This document shows, one piece after another, positions 13,915 to 21,262 of a stretch of 32,397 nt of DNA (position 1 is its first letter; each line of letters begins with the position of its first letter). The translations under genes and the position numbers were made by a program. The notes below the pieces were generated by a model. The model ran no database searches. It worked only from the letters and a program-made list of their open reading frames with translations, and was not told the DNA's origin. The DNA is from a virus. The stretch covers positions 1 to 32,397 of the IMG/VR virus record IMGVR_UViG_3300042564_001261; one strand, given 5' to 3'.

Positions 13915-16151
13915 AACTGCCACTATCTAAACTGAACAGGCTGATTGATGATGGTTATAGTGTGATCACTATCGGAGACAAAAAGGTGCCTAATATCAAG
14001 TGGAAAGAATTTCAGACTAGAGCAATGTCTAAAGACGAATTTGCGAAGGTCTATGATTTAGACTCAACACAAGGCCAAGGCATATGTACTGGCTATGGAG
14101 GACTTGAAGTGATCGATATTGATCTCAAAACTCTTCCAACTTTACAAGCTCAGCAAGAATTTTGGAAGGAATATCTGACATTTTTGAAAGACAATATCGC
14201 CGATTTTGACGAGAAATTTGTAATATATAAGACGATCAATAATGGATATCATATTCTGTACAAATGTGAAGAGATCCAGGGTAATCAAAAACTGGCAAAA
14301 CTACAAAATAGCCCGGAAGCAATTATTGAGACTAGAGGCACGGGAGGTTATGTATTTATTTATGACAAAAAGGTCACAGCCTTAGGATACTCCGATATCA
14401 AACAGATCAGCATTAAAGATCGAGAGGTGCTCATGGCCATCTCCAGGTACTTTGACTATAAAGAGCCTATTGAAGAGCCAGAGCCGGATCAGATTCCTGA
14501 AGATAGCATTTCGCCATGGGCTGACTTTAATCAACGGAATACTGTATGGGAGCTGATTCAAGATGACTTCACAATTGTCAGACGTCTTAAAGACAAGCAA
14601 GTGATTAAAAGACATGGAGCGGCATCTGAGCATAGTGGCTACATCTACAATAATTCTGGCAATCTCTTCCTCTTCACAACTGGCACCATCTTCCCGGCAG
14701 AAAAGATCCTATCTCCATTCGCTATTTATGCTTGGAGATTCCATAATGGGGATATGAAAGAGGCCTCAAGAGAGCTTTATCAGAAGGGCTATGGCTCTAG
14801 GCATGTCAAAAAAATTGATCCGGTCAGCTACTCTCCAACTGATATTACAATTGATGCAGATGAATTGATCTTTCCGATTGATATCTTTCCTCCAAACATT
14901 CAGAGATATATGCTCGAATGTCATCGAACACTGAACTCTTCGATTGATTACATGGGCTGTTCAATGATGTGGATGCTTTCGATCATCATTGGTAACTCGA
15001 TCAAGATCCAGGTTAAAAGGGGATGGGTAGAATCAGGCATTTTATGGATGGCTATTGTGGGACGCCCAGGGGTTGGTAAAACTCCAAACATTAACAACAT
15101 CATCTTCCCTCTTCAAAAGGCAAACAACAACGAGATCAAGACATATATCAAGCGCATGGATGCGTTCAGAGAATACATGGAGAAGGACAAAAAGGAGAGA
15201 GAAGGCGAAGAGCAATTGAAGAGACCAATCAAAACTCAATTCATTGCTTCTGATATTACTCTGGAGGCTCTGGTTGAATTGCACGAAGAGAACAAGAATG
15301 CTGTTGGTGTATTCAAAGATGAGCTTGCGGGCTGGCTCAAAGACATGAACAAATATAGGGCTGGCTCAGATCTTGAATTTTGGTTGTCATCTTGGAGCAA
15401 CAAAGGAGTAGCTTTGAATCGTAAGACATCAAAAAGCTCATTCGTTGAATCTCCAGTGATTCCAATCCTGGGAGGTATTCAACCAGGGATCCTCAATCAA
15501 TTCTATACAGAAGAGAACAAAGACAATGGTTTCATTGACAGAATTCTGACATGCTTTCCAGATCTCGATGTTGAGGAATACAATGACAATGAGATGGACT
15601 CAGATCTTCTCCAATGGTACGAAGACTTCATCATTGACATGTATCAACGGGTCAAGCGCTATGTGGTTGTGTACGACAATGACAATGAAATTCAATCGAT
15701 CATTGCTACATTTTCGCAACAGGCCCAGCTGGAATGGAAGCGGATTTTCAATGAGATCACTTCGATGCAGAATTCGCCAATGGAAAATGAATACATGAAG
15801 AGCATGCTTCCAAAACAAAAAAGCTACATTCCAAGGTTTGCACTCCTCATCAATACTCTTGACTCAATGACTTCAGAGGAAGGTTTTCCGATTGATTTTA
15901 TCACTAAGGAGTCTCTCCTTAAAGCGGAGAGGTTATCAAGGTATTTTATCAATATGGCTAAGAAGATTAAGATGCAATCAACTGAGACATTTGAACTCAA
16001 AAAAGTGATGTCGGTGAATAAACTAAAGAGCAAAAAGGACCAGGTCCAAGAGATGTACAAAGCGAATCCAGAATTTAACAGAAGTCAGATGGCAGACATT
16101 TTAGGCATCTCAAGGCAGACGATTAACAACTATATTAACGAAATGAAATAA
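13911..16151 (+). CDS. Primase-helicase (Prim-Pol domain plus DUF3987-type ATPase)
   Basis: 746 residues. N-terminal bifunctional primase-polymerase (AEP) domain: GICTGYGGLEVIDIDLK with catalytic Asp69 and Asp71, NGYHILYK with His114, and ETRGTGGYVFIY at about 139-150. A second, unassigned domain follows (about 200-300). From about 340 a DUF3987-like helicase/ATPase domain has a Walker A loop, GRPGVGKTP, near 385, and a likely Walker B region in VGVFKDEL. The C-terminus ends in a helix-turn-helix (about 718-746: RSQMADILGISRQTINNYI) that may bind the origin. It would lay primers and unwind the phage chromosome. No DNA polymerase gene is seen, so the host polymerase is probably recruited. Confidence 0.85.
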   Translation: MKLPLSKLNRLIDDGYSVITIGDKKVPNIKWKEFQTRAMSKDEFAKVYDLDSTQGQGICTGYGGLEVIDIDLKTLPTLQAQQEFWKEYLTFLKDNIADFDEKFVIYKTINNGYHILYKCEEIQGNQKLAKLQNSPEAIIETRGTGGYVFIYDKKVTALGYSDIKQISIKDREVLMAISRYFDYKEPIEEPEPDQIPEDSISPWADFNQRNTVWELIQDDFTIVRRLKDKQVIKRHGAASEHSGYIYNNSGNLFLFTTGTIFPAEKILSPFAIYAWRFHNGDMKEASRELYQKGYGSRHVKKIDPVSYSPTDITIDADELIFPIDIFPPNIQRYMLECHRTLNSSIDYMGCSMMWMLSIIIGNSIKIQVKRGWVESGILWMAIVGRPGVGKTPNINNIIFPLQKANNNEIKTYIKRMDAFREYMEKDKKEREGEEQLKRPIKTQFIASDITLEALVELHEENKNAVGVFKDELAGWLKDMNKYRAGSDLEFWLSSWSNKGVALNRKTSKSSFVESPVIPILGGIQPGILNQFYTEENKDNGFIDRILTCFPDLDVEEYNDNEMDSDLLQWYEDFIIDMYQRVKRYVVVYDNDNEIQSIIATFSQQAQLEWKRIFNEITSMQNSPMENEYMKSMLPKQKSYIPRFALLINTLDSMTSEEGFPIDFITKESLLKAERLSRYFINMAKKIKMQSTETFELKKVMSVNKLKSKKDQVQEMYKANPEFNRSQMADILGISRQTINNYINEMK

Positions 16152-16157
16152 TGAAAT

Positions 16158-16424
16158 ATGAGAGGATTAGCACAAATAGAATTTGAACGAGCAACAGGAT
16201 ATAAAATTGATAATACTCACCCATTTATATGTACTTATTGGCATATGTACGAAGAGGTTGGAGAGGCAGAATATTACAGAAATTATTGTGAATGGGTTGA
16301 GAAAAATTGTGCCATATTAACGGAAGCTCAGTGTAAGTATATTTATTTTCATATGCCTGTACACATTAAAAAAAATGAGGAAGATATGCCATCAATTAAA
16401 ATAAAATCAATTCTTAAATTATGA
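16158..16424 (+). CDS. Hypothetical protein, 88 aa
   Basis: Helical and aromatic-rich (YWHMYEEVGEAEYYRNYCEWVEKN). No recognised motif or membrane segment. Seven bases after the primase stop and ATGA-coupled to the next gene, hence part of the replication operon. Function unknown. Confidence 0.6.
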   Translation: MRGLAQIEFERATGYKIDNTHPFICTYWHMYEEVGEAEYYRNYCEWVEKNCAILTEAQCKYIYFHMPVHIKKNEEDMPSIKIKSILKL

Positions 16425-16615
16425 CAACAGTATATGAAATATTAGAGCATTTCGGAAATATCAATCCAAGTGTAAAATTGACACCACAAAAAATACAGCA
16501 TGTAATAATTGGATATATTGAGCACGAAAAAGAAATGTTGGGACAAGCATTTTATGACGGACGCCAACAATGTCCATTAAATACATTTGAAAGTTGGTAT
16601 ATTTTACATACTTAA
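16421..16615 (+). CDS. Small conserved-type phage protein, 64 aa
   Basis: The pattern KIQHVIIGYIEHEKEMLGQAFYDG is close to a small helical protein seen again and again in Bacteroidetes phages (a helix, then E-K-x-x-x-x-x-A-F/Y, then Gly). The gene at 17669 is similar in its EMEKKQAIEFGYD segment. The function of this family is unknown to me. Confidence 0.6.
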   Translation: MTTVYEILEHFGNINPSVKLTPQKIQHVIIGYIEHEKEMLGQAFYDGRQQCPLNTFESWYILHT

Positions 16616-16625
16616 ATTATAAACA

Positions 16626-17093
16626 ATGAATAAGACAAACAAGGAGCGCATCACAGCGCTGGAGAGAGCACATCTCAAGGAAAAATATCCATCTGTTCCG
16701 GATCATGCACTGGCCATGAGCAAATGGTCAGACTCATCTGCAAACGGACTCACAAAATGTGTAACAGCATGGATCAACTTAAATGGATACCAGGCAGAGC
16801 GAATCAACACGATGGGAGTATATCGTGAAGCTGCAAAGATCAAAGATCTTGATGGGATCTCTCGCACTGTGGGCAAAGGTAAATGGACGAAATCAACGAG
16901 CACAGCTGGATCGGCGGATATCTCAGCCACAATACATGGCAGATCAGTCAAGATTGAGATCAAATATGGCAAAGACATTCAGTCAGAAGCTCAAAAAAAA
17001 TATCAAGAAGCTATCGAAAGGGCCGGAGGTACATATCTGATTGTGAAAAATTTTGATGATTTTCTCATTTGGTTTGACAACTTTGTAAAATAA
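16626..17093 (+). CDS. VRR-NUC-like nuclease
   Basis: 155 residues. The C-terminal half has the PD-(D/E)XK core of VRR-NUC type: Asp98 in GSADI, Glu111-x-Lys113 in IEIKYGKD, and Gln123 with the following helix (SEAQKKYQEAIERAGG), then the strand TYLIVKN. Such nucleases resolve branched DNA or cut flaps in phage replication. The N-terminal half is charged and helical, possibly DNA-binding. It lies between the primase and the ERF gene. Confidence 0.75.
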   Translation: MNKTNKERITALERAHLKEKYPSVPDHALAMSKWSDSSANGLTKCVTAWINLNGYQAERINTMGVYREAAKIKDLDGISRTVGKGKWTKSTSTAGSADISATIHGRSVKIEIKYGKDIQSEAQKKYQEAIERAGGTYLIVKNFDDFLIWFDNFVK

Positions 17094-17105
17094 AGTTTAT
17101 ATTTG
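17073..17105 (+). promoter_or_regulatory. Promoter of the recombination operon
   Basis: TTTG (17073-17076) and TATATTTG (17098-17105) match the Bacteroidetes -33 and -7 elements with a 21-base spacer. The ERF gene starts at 17127. This is the best consensus promoter in the window; its -33 part lies within the end of the nuclease gene. Confidence 0.7.
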
Positions 17106-17126
17106 TAAAAATTTTAATTCTTAACA

Positions 17127-17672
17127 ATGAAAAAATCAACTACAGAAGGCAGTGATGCCCAGATCCCTACAGGAAATGTGTATGTCAAGATGTGGCATGC
17201 AAAAAAAGAGATCGGAAAGGTCTACAAAAATGCCACAAATCCTCATTTCAAACGGTCTTATGCTGATCTCAATGCTATTCTTGAAACAGTGGAGCCAATA
17301 CTTTTGGCACATGGTCTGCTTTTGCTACAGCCGATTGAGGATGGCAAGGTGATCACATTGATCCTGGACCCGGAAACAGAGACCTCAATCTCTTCTAGTA
17401 TGGCTCTCCCAGAGGCAACAACACCACAACAGATGGGATCAGCCGTAAGCTATTACCGAAGATATAGTTTAACGAGCCTGTGTTGCCTTCAGACAACAGA
17501 TGATGATGCTGAACTAGCAAGCAAGCCGAAAGCAAAGCCAACTGCTACAGATGAGCTTGTTGATAAGTTTGTCAAGTCATTAGAAGCAGGTACAAACAAG
17601 TGGACAGCTGAGAAATTCATCAGCACGTATGCACTAACTGAGTCACAAATCATCAAAGTAAATCAGCTATGA
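17127..17672 (+). CDS. erf: ERF-family single-strand annealing protein
   Basis: 181 residues. Signature blocks of the ERF superfamily are present: a YADLNAILETVEPILLAHGLLL helix region, the VITLILDPETETSISSS strands, and GSAVSYYRRYSLTSL followed by TDDDAE. It anneals complementary single strands in phage recombination. An Ala/Pro/Lys linker (about 133-141) leads to a short C-terminal helical part. With the exonuclease at 18182 and the SSB-like protein at 19131 it forms a Red-like system. Confidence 0.85.
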   Translation: MKKSTTEGSDAQIPTGNVYVKMWHAKKEIGKVYKNATNPHFKRSYADLNAILETVEPILLAHGLLLLQPIEDGKVITLILDPETETSISSSMALPEATTPQQMGSAVSYYRRYSLTSLCCLQTTDDDAELASKPKAKPTATDELVDKFVKSLEAGTNKWTAEKFISTYALTESQIIKVNQL

Positions 17673-17908
17673 AAACAGCAGTAGAATATTTGTACACACA
17701 ACTACAAATGAACAATGAAATCCTTGAAAAATGTACAAGAGTACATCAAGAGATGGAAGATAAAATCTTTGAACAAGCTAAAGAAATGGAAAAGAAACAA
17801 GCTATAGAGTTTGGCTATGACGTAGCAGATTACTTAGCTTGTGGAGTTTTTAGTGAAGGAGAAATTGAAGATAGGTATAATGAATTCTTTAAATCAGAAG
17901 AACAATGA
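17669..17908 (+). CDS. Small helical phage protein, 79 aa
   Basis: A mainly coiled-coil protein (MKTAVEYLYTQLQ, QAKEMEKKQAIEFGYD, DRYNEFFKSEE). This arrangement is very familiar from Flavobacteria-type phages, where it occurs in several copies per genome; the 64-aa gene at 16421 shares the central motif. ATGA overlap with ERF; the next start overlaps its end. Function unknown. Confidence 0.65.
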   Translation: MKTAVEYLYTQLQMNNEILEKCTRVHQEMEDKIFEQAKEMEKKQAIEFGYDVADYLACGVFSEGEIEDRYNEFFKSEEQ

Positions 17909-18039
17909 AAACAAAATTTTACAACACGTGGAAATGGTGGGGAGTAATATGCTTTACTCCAATGATAGCAATTGATTGTGATGATAAAACAATCAGAATG
18001 GCTTGGATTATTTGGCAACTTGAAATAATAAAGCTATGA
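17905..18039 (+). CDS. Small hypothetical protein, 44 aa
   Basis: Trp-rich (KWWGVICFTPMIAIDCDD, then MAWIIWQLEIIKL). ATGA overlaps on both sides (17905 and 18036). Moderately hydrophobic, perhaps membrane-associated. No family recognised. Confidence 0.5.
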   Translation: MKTKFYNTWKWWGVICFTPMIAIDCDDKTIRMAWIIWQLEIIKL

Positions 18040-18185
18040 AACGCTTTACAGAATATGCACTCATCGCCATGACGATCATCACCTTGGCATCCATCTGGGG
18101 ATTGACATACTATTTTTTCGGATGGTATGGCATCCTGGCACTGGCAATCATCGCCATCGGTTTATCAATTTACACTACGATATGA
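18036..18185 (+). CDS. Small membrane protein, 49 aa, two TM helices
   Basis: Two hydrophobic helices (about 7-27 and 30-46) joined by a short FFGWYG turn, with a basic start (MKRF). ATGA-coupled to genes on both sides. A tiny inner-membrane protein among recombination genes; a role in superinfection exclusion or host takeover is possible but not shown. Confidence 0.55.
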   Translation: MKRFTEYALIAMTIITLASIWGLTYYFFGWYGILALAIIAIGLSIYTTI

Positions 18186-18802
18186 AATTCAGAGCATCAT
18201 CCCTGGGGAAGCTGATGACATCAGCAAGATCCAAATCAGAAACACTATCGCAGACAGCAAAGAGCCACATCGAGCAACTGGCGAAGGAGGATTTCTTTCA
18301 ATACAAGAGCGAAATCAAATCAAAGTACATCGATAAAGGGCAGCAACAAGAGCCAGATTCAATTGATCTGATCAACATAGTGCGCCAGGAATCCTATGTC
18401 AAGCACACGGGAAGAGTGAGCAATGAGTATCTAACGGGCGAATGTGATATCTTGGTGGATGATCGGATCATTGATATCAAGACAAGTTGGTCAATTGATA
18501 CATGGCCAGCTCTTCCACAAGAGGGGGCGAATAATGATTATGAGTGGCAGATGAGAGCATATATGATGCTGTACGATCGTAATATGGCCGAGGTGATTTA
18601 TTGCCTAGTCACTACAGATCCAGATCTATTGAGCCCATATGAAAATCATTCGCTTCACCAGGTAGATCATATTCCGGCGGATAAACGAATCACTGTCATC
18701 CGATATGAAAGAGATATTCTGCTGGAGGCCGAGATCATGCAAAGACTGCGCATCTGCTCAGAATACTTTGAAAACTACATGCAACTTTTAATCAGCAAGT
18801 GA
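18182..18802 (+). CDS. RecB/YqaJ-like exonuclease (PD-(D/E)XK)
   Basis: 206 residues from the ATG at 18182, which overlaps the previous stop by four bases. An in-frame start at 18122 would reach further back over the two-TM gene, and the N-terminus MKFRASSLGKLM fits this nuclease family. Core motifs: Glu57 region, TGECDILVDD with Asp89, IIDIKTSWS with Asp98-x-Lys100, and a QMRAYMMLY (Q-x-x-x-Y) helix. It is expected to resect double-strand ends and hand 3' tails to ERF. Confidence 0.8.
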   Translation: MKFRASSLGKLMTSARSKSETLSQTAKSHIEQLAKEDFFQYKSEIKSKYIDKGQQQEPDSIDLINIVRQESYVKHTGRVSNEYLTGECDILVDDRIIDIKTSWSIDTWPALPQEGANNDYEWQMRAYMMLYDRNMAEVIYCLVTTDPDLLSPYENHSLHQVDHIPADKRITVIRYERDILLEAEIMQRLRICSEYFENYMQLLISK

Positions 18803-19131
18803 TGGTAAGACAGAAACAGATTTGTGATCTATCGAATGGATCACTGCACTATGAGGTCAGATTCACTGCACTATGCGATGAATTGATTTCAACAGAGCTT
18901 TATGATGAGCTGAATGATCTGATTAACTATAAGATTCTAACTTCAAGATGGACATCTAAAACTGGATGCAAGCCAACCGAGCTGGCAAAGCATGTGGAGG
19001 AATATGCAGATGCAATCACTGACTTGTCATTGCTGTATGACATATTGAGAGCAGAAGGCAATTGCACAGATGGAAAATTTATGAAGGGCATTAAATATGC
19101 ACATGATTACTTAACAAACAAACAGAAATAA
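18802..19131 (+). CDS. Hypothetical protein, 109 aa
   Basis: Helical and acidic, with YDELNDLINYKILTSRW followed by KPTELAKHVEEYADAI. ATG shares one base with the exonuclease stop (TGATG); a GTG three bases earlier is possible. It lies between exonuclease and SSB-like protein and may assist recombination. No family recognised. Confidence 0.6.
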   Translation: MVRQKQICDLSNGSLHYEVRFTALCDELISTELYDELNDLINYKILTSRWTSKTGCKPTELAKHVEEYADAITDLSLLYDILRAEGNCTDGKFMKGIKYAHDYLTNKQK

Positions 19132-19394
19132 TGGAACAAAAAAACAACACAGGAGCTATCTTCAAAAACGACAAAAAGACAGCCGAAAATCAACCAGATT
19201 ACAGAGGCAAGATGATGGTGGATGGTAAAGAATGGGAGATTTCTTTGTGGGTGAGGACAGCTCAATCAGGAATCAAATACATGAGCGCTTCAATTCAAGA
19301 GCCATATGTGAAACCTGAACAACAACAACAAGCCCCAGTATCAATCGAAAAGAAGATACAAGATGCAACAGAAGATGATGGTCTGCCTTTCTAA
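19131..19394 (+). CDS. Candidate single-strand DNA-binding protein (DUF736-like)
   Basis: 87 residues. A beta domain with QPDYRGKMMVDGKEWEISLWVR and GIKYMSASIQEPY is the DUF736-like pattern. A Gln/Pro linker follows, and the last residues, EDDGLPF, resemble the acidic D-D-x-(I/L)-P-F tip by which bacterial SSB proteins recruit partners. Together with ERF and the exonuclease upstream, a role as phage SSB is likely, although no canonical OB-fold SSB motif is evident. Confidence 0.65.
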   Translation: MEQKNNTGAIFKNDKKTAENQPDYRGKMMVDGKEWEISLWVRTAQSGIKYMSASIQEPYVKPEQQQQAPVSIEKKIQDATEDDGLPF

Positions 19395-19575
19395 CGGAGA
19401 GCAGCTCACAGACTGGATGATTCGTCAAGTGAAAGAGCGATGTCGTGACAGATATCGCTTGATTCACTTCTCTGAAGATTCAGGTCTAAAGTATGGCCAA
19501 TTATGGAGATTCATACATGGCCATCAAGTCAACCAGCAATTTATCAATGACCTATTTAATTATTTACTACCTTAG
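19378..19575 (+). CDS. Small HTH-like protein
   Basis: 65 residues from 19378; the same frame is also open from ATGs at 19363 and 19375, so the start is uncertain. LIHFSEDSGLKYGQLWRFIHGHQVNQQFINDLFNYL reads like an XRE-type helix-turn-helix. It overlaps the SSB-like gene and ends four bases before the sigma-like gene. A small regulator is possible. Confidence 0.5.
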   Translation: MVCLSNGEQLTDWMIRQVKERCRDRYRLIHFSEDSGLKYGQLWRFIHGHQVNQQFINDLFNYLLP

Positions 19576-19578
19576 TAC

Positions 19579-20106
19579 ATGTTTTGGTCGAGAGAAGCAT
19601 ATGACATTAGCAAGAAGATAACAGCCAACAGTGAGCTGTCATCCGACCTGGTGAGTCATGTGTTTCTCATTTTGCACCATCTCAATATACCGGAGGAGGA
19701 TCTGCCAAGGACATTCGCAAAATTTGCATATAACCAATGGAACTGGAGACAATCTCAATTCAATCGGCAATATCAGCGTGGTATCATTAGCATTGAGTTG
19801 CCCGATAGCTTTGCAGGAAAATCCACAGAAGAGAATTCAAATGAATACGAGGATCTTCTGATTCAATTTTTGGAGATAACTCCAGAAGATGACAGTCAAA
19901 TGTTTTGCAAAGAAATTGCTCGAATGCATTTGTATGGGATGACTTACAGAGATATAAAAGCTGAGACAGATCTATCACTCCAAATTATTCACCAAGCCAT
20001 TAAACAATTCAAAAATGATCTCTATTCTTACTATCATCACTCTATGCTCGATCGGACTGGCGAGAGCACTAATGACGTTCAACATGCCAGATCGGAAACC
20101 ATTTAA
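19579..20106 (+). CDS. Sigma-70-like factor (divergent), candidate late-gene activator
   Basis: 175 residues. The N-terminal part (AYDISKKITANSELSSDLVSHVFLIL) resembles sigma region 2 start, with the conserved D-L after a short loop; FAKFAYNQWNWRQSQFNRQY follows. The C-terminal part (MHLYGMTYRDIKAETDLSLQIIHQAIKQFKNDL) is a region 4-like helix-turn-helix. Divergent sigma-like proteins of this size occur in Bacteroidetes phages. It is the last long gene of the early block and late genes carry a shared upstream motif, so it may direct host RNA polymerase there (inference). The last 31 codons overlap a membrane-protein gene in another frame. Confidence 0.6.
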   Translation: MFWSREAYDISKKITANSELSSDLVSHVFLILHHLNIPEEDLPRTFAKFAYNQWNWRQSQFNRQYQRGIISIELPDSFAGKSTEENSNEYEDLLIQFLEITPEDDSQMFCKEIARMHLYGMTYRDIKAETDLSLQIIHQAIKQFKNDLYSYYHHSMLDRTGESTNDVQHARSETI

Positions 20107-20233
20107 TTGTCAAAGCTGCCTGTCATTCTGGATCGCAGTCATTGGATATTGTGCAGTAGATCCGTTCATGATCATGCTGGCATTTATCACATATCTGATC
20201 TCTGATTTAATTCTTATTTATGAAGCTCATTAA
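20015..20233 (+). CDS. Small membrane protein with CxxC (DUF1360-like)
   Basis: 72 residues. First TM helix at about 2-20, then KPFNCQSCLSFWIAVIGY with a CxxC and a second TM, and a third TM to the C-terminus. It resembles small DUF1360-type proteins (C-x-x-C-x-x-F/W). It overlaps the sigma-like gene by 92 bases out of frame; the N-terminal TM argues that the early start is real. Confidence 0.6.
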   Translation: MISILTIITLCSIGLARALMTFNMPDRKPFNCQSCLSFWIAVIGYCAVDPFMIMLAFITYLISDLILIYEAH

Positions 20234-20423
20234 ACGCATATGGCGATGGCTATTCAAACGAGAGCCAAAACCGACAAGCACTCCGGTAGACAAATCTGCT
20301 GATGAGCTACATCTGGCAACAATTGGAGCAATACTGATCAATGAGCTGTATAAATCACGAGCTCTCCGAAAGAAAATCAGAGGCACCAACTTAGAAACAC
20401 AACTCAAAAAAATACTCAAATGA
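20220..20423 (+). CDS. Small basic hypothetical protein, 67 aa
   Basis: Strongly basic N-terminus (MKLIKRIWRWLFKRE), Pro/Thr linker, then a helical part ending LETQLKKILK. It overlaps both neighbours slightly. The amphipathic basic start could bind membrane or nucleic acid. No family recognised. Confidence 0.55.
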   Translation: MKLIKRIWRWLFKREPKPTSTPVDKSADELHLATIGAILINELYKSRALRKKIRGTNLETQLKKILK

Positions 20424-20767
20424 CGCTATCTAAAGAATTACAGGCACAATTGAATCGATTTGGCAAGACTCGATCATGCTCTTTGAATAGTGAGCTGAAG
20501 AATGAGCTCGCAATCCATCTGATGGCCATTAAAGCAATCCGACTTAACAAGAGCTGTGGAACATGCATCCGTAATGCCATGCAAGATCTTCTCAATGCTT
20601 CTACGAAAGAGGTGCGTATTGAGACATTTATAGGCATCAAGCAAGAGGCACCATCAGCAGATGTTGATCTCGATTCAATGTCCTACAAAGAACTCAAGCA
20701 ATATGCTGGTGTGAAAGGAAATATAAAGAGAGAGAAGATATACGATTTGATCAATAGCTCTAAATAG
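20420..20767 (+). CDS. Hypothetical protein with C-terminal SAP/HeH-like helix pair
   Basis: 115 residues. The first 70 residues are helical with a Cys pair (SCGTC). The last 35 (MSYKELKQYAGVKGNIKREKIYDLI) follow the SAP/HeH/LEM-like two-helix pattern often found in DNA-associated phage proteins. It directly precedes the small terminase and its TAG stop is the start of late motif copy 2. Confidence 0.55.
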   Translation: MTLSKELQAQLNRFGKTRSCSLNSELKNELAIHLMAIKAIRLNKSCGTCIRNAMQDLLNASTKEVRIETFIGIKQEAPSADVDLDSMSYKELKQYAGVKGNIKREKIYDLINSSK

Positions 20768-20784
20768 AACAGATTTACATATAT
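20765..20784 (+). promoter_or_regulatory. Late motif copy 2 (before small terminase)
   Basis: It matches TAGAACANNNTTACATATTA except that the end reads ATAT instead of ATTA. It lies six bases before the ATG at 20791. The TAG is the stop codon of the preceding gene. Proposed start of the packaging transcript. Confidence 0.6.
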
Positions 20785-20790
20785 ATAGTT

Positions 20791-21189
20791 ATGGCCAAAA
20801 ATAAAGCATTTCTTTATACACTATTCGAACTCGCAGAGAGGTATATCGATGAATGCCTATCTCATACTGTCCAGGAGGTAAGCCAGGGGAAAGTAGTGGA
20901 GAAATTAAATCGGCACATACCTACGATTGATTTTTTCTTGAGAATCTGGATCCCGAGGAACTATGATAAAAGTTACACTATAAAAAGAATGACATACTAT
21001 CGATGGCTGAACTGGGAGAATACAGAGAAGCAAAGAGTGATACATGCAATCGATGAAGCATTCAAAGCTTTAGCCAGGGATATCGTGGCCAACGAGGGGA
21101 AGGGGATATTCTATGCGAAGAATCGACTGGGGATGCATGATCGCCAGCAAGTGGAGACAAAGCAAGTGGAGAGATTTGACTTCGAATAA
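20791..21189 (+). CDS. terS: Terminase small subunit (probable)
   Basis: 132 residues. An N-terminal helical part with an HTH-like YTIKRMTYYRWLNWENTEKQ segment, then a long helix (VIHAIDEAFKALARDI) and a C-terminal GKGIFYAKNRLGMHDRQQVE, the pattern of TerS C-terminal parts (A/L-K-N-x-x-G-x-x-D). It selects phage DNA for packaging. The large subunit follows after a 73-base gap that holds a terminator and a promoter, so the two subunits are not simply co-expressed. Confidence 0.75.
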   Translation: MAKNKAFLYTLFELAERYIDECLSHTVQEVSQGKVVEKLNRHIPTIDFFLRIWIPRNYDKSYTIKRMTYYRWLNWENTEKQRVIHAIDEAFKALARDIVANEGKGIFYAKNRLGMHDRQQVETKQVERFDFE

Positions 21190-21211
21190 AATTGAGTGCT
21201 GCAAACCAGGG

Positions 21212-21249
21212 AAGAGCTGTGCATCCAGATGAGATGTGCAGCTCTTTTC
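21212..21249 (+). terminator. Intrinsic terminator between terS and terL
   Basis: A 14-bp stem (21212-21225 with 21233-21246, two wobble pairs) closes a seven-base loop and is followed by TT (four T in total from 21245). Strong stem, short T-tract. It separates the middle block and terS from the large late operon. Confidence 0.75.
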
Positions 21250-21250
21250 A

Positions 21251-21258
21251 TATCTTTG
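21251..21258 (+). promoter_or_regulatory. Promoter -7 box directly before terL
   Basis: TATCTTTG matches TAnnTTTG and ends four bases before the terL ATG (21263). No TTTG is seen at the -33 position. If used, transcription would begin at or next to the ATG, giving a leaderless message. Confidence 0.5.
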
Positions 21259-21262
21259 AAAT

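Noticed and set aside
18122-18181. Longer exonuclease start at 18122
   Set aside because: It would overlap the two-TM gene deeply; the ATGA-coupled ATG at 18182 begins the nuclease domain directly.
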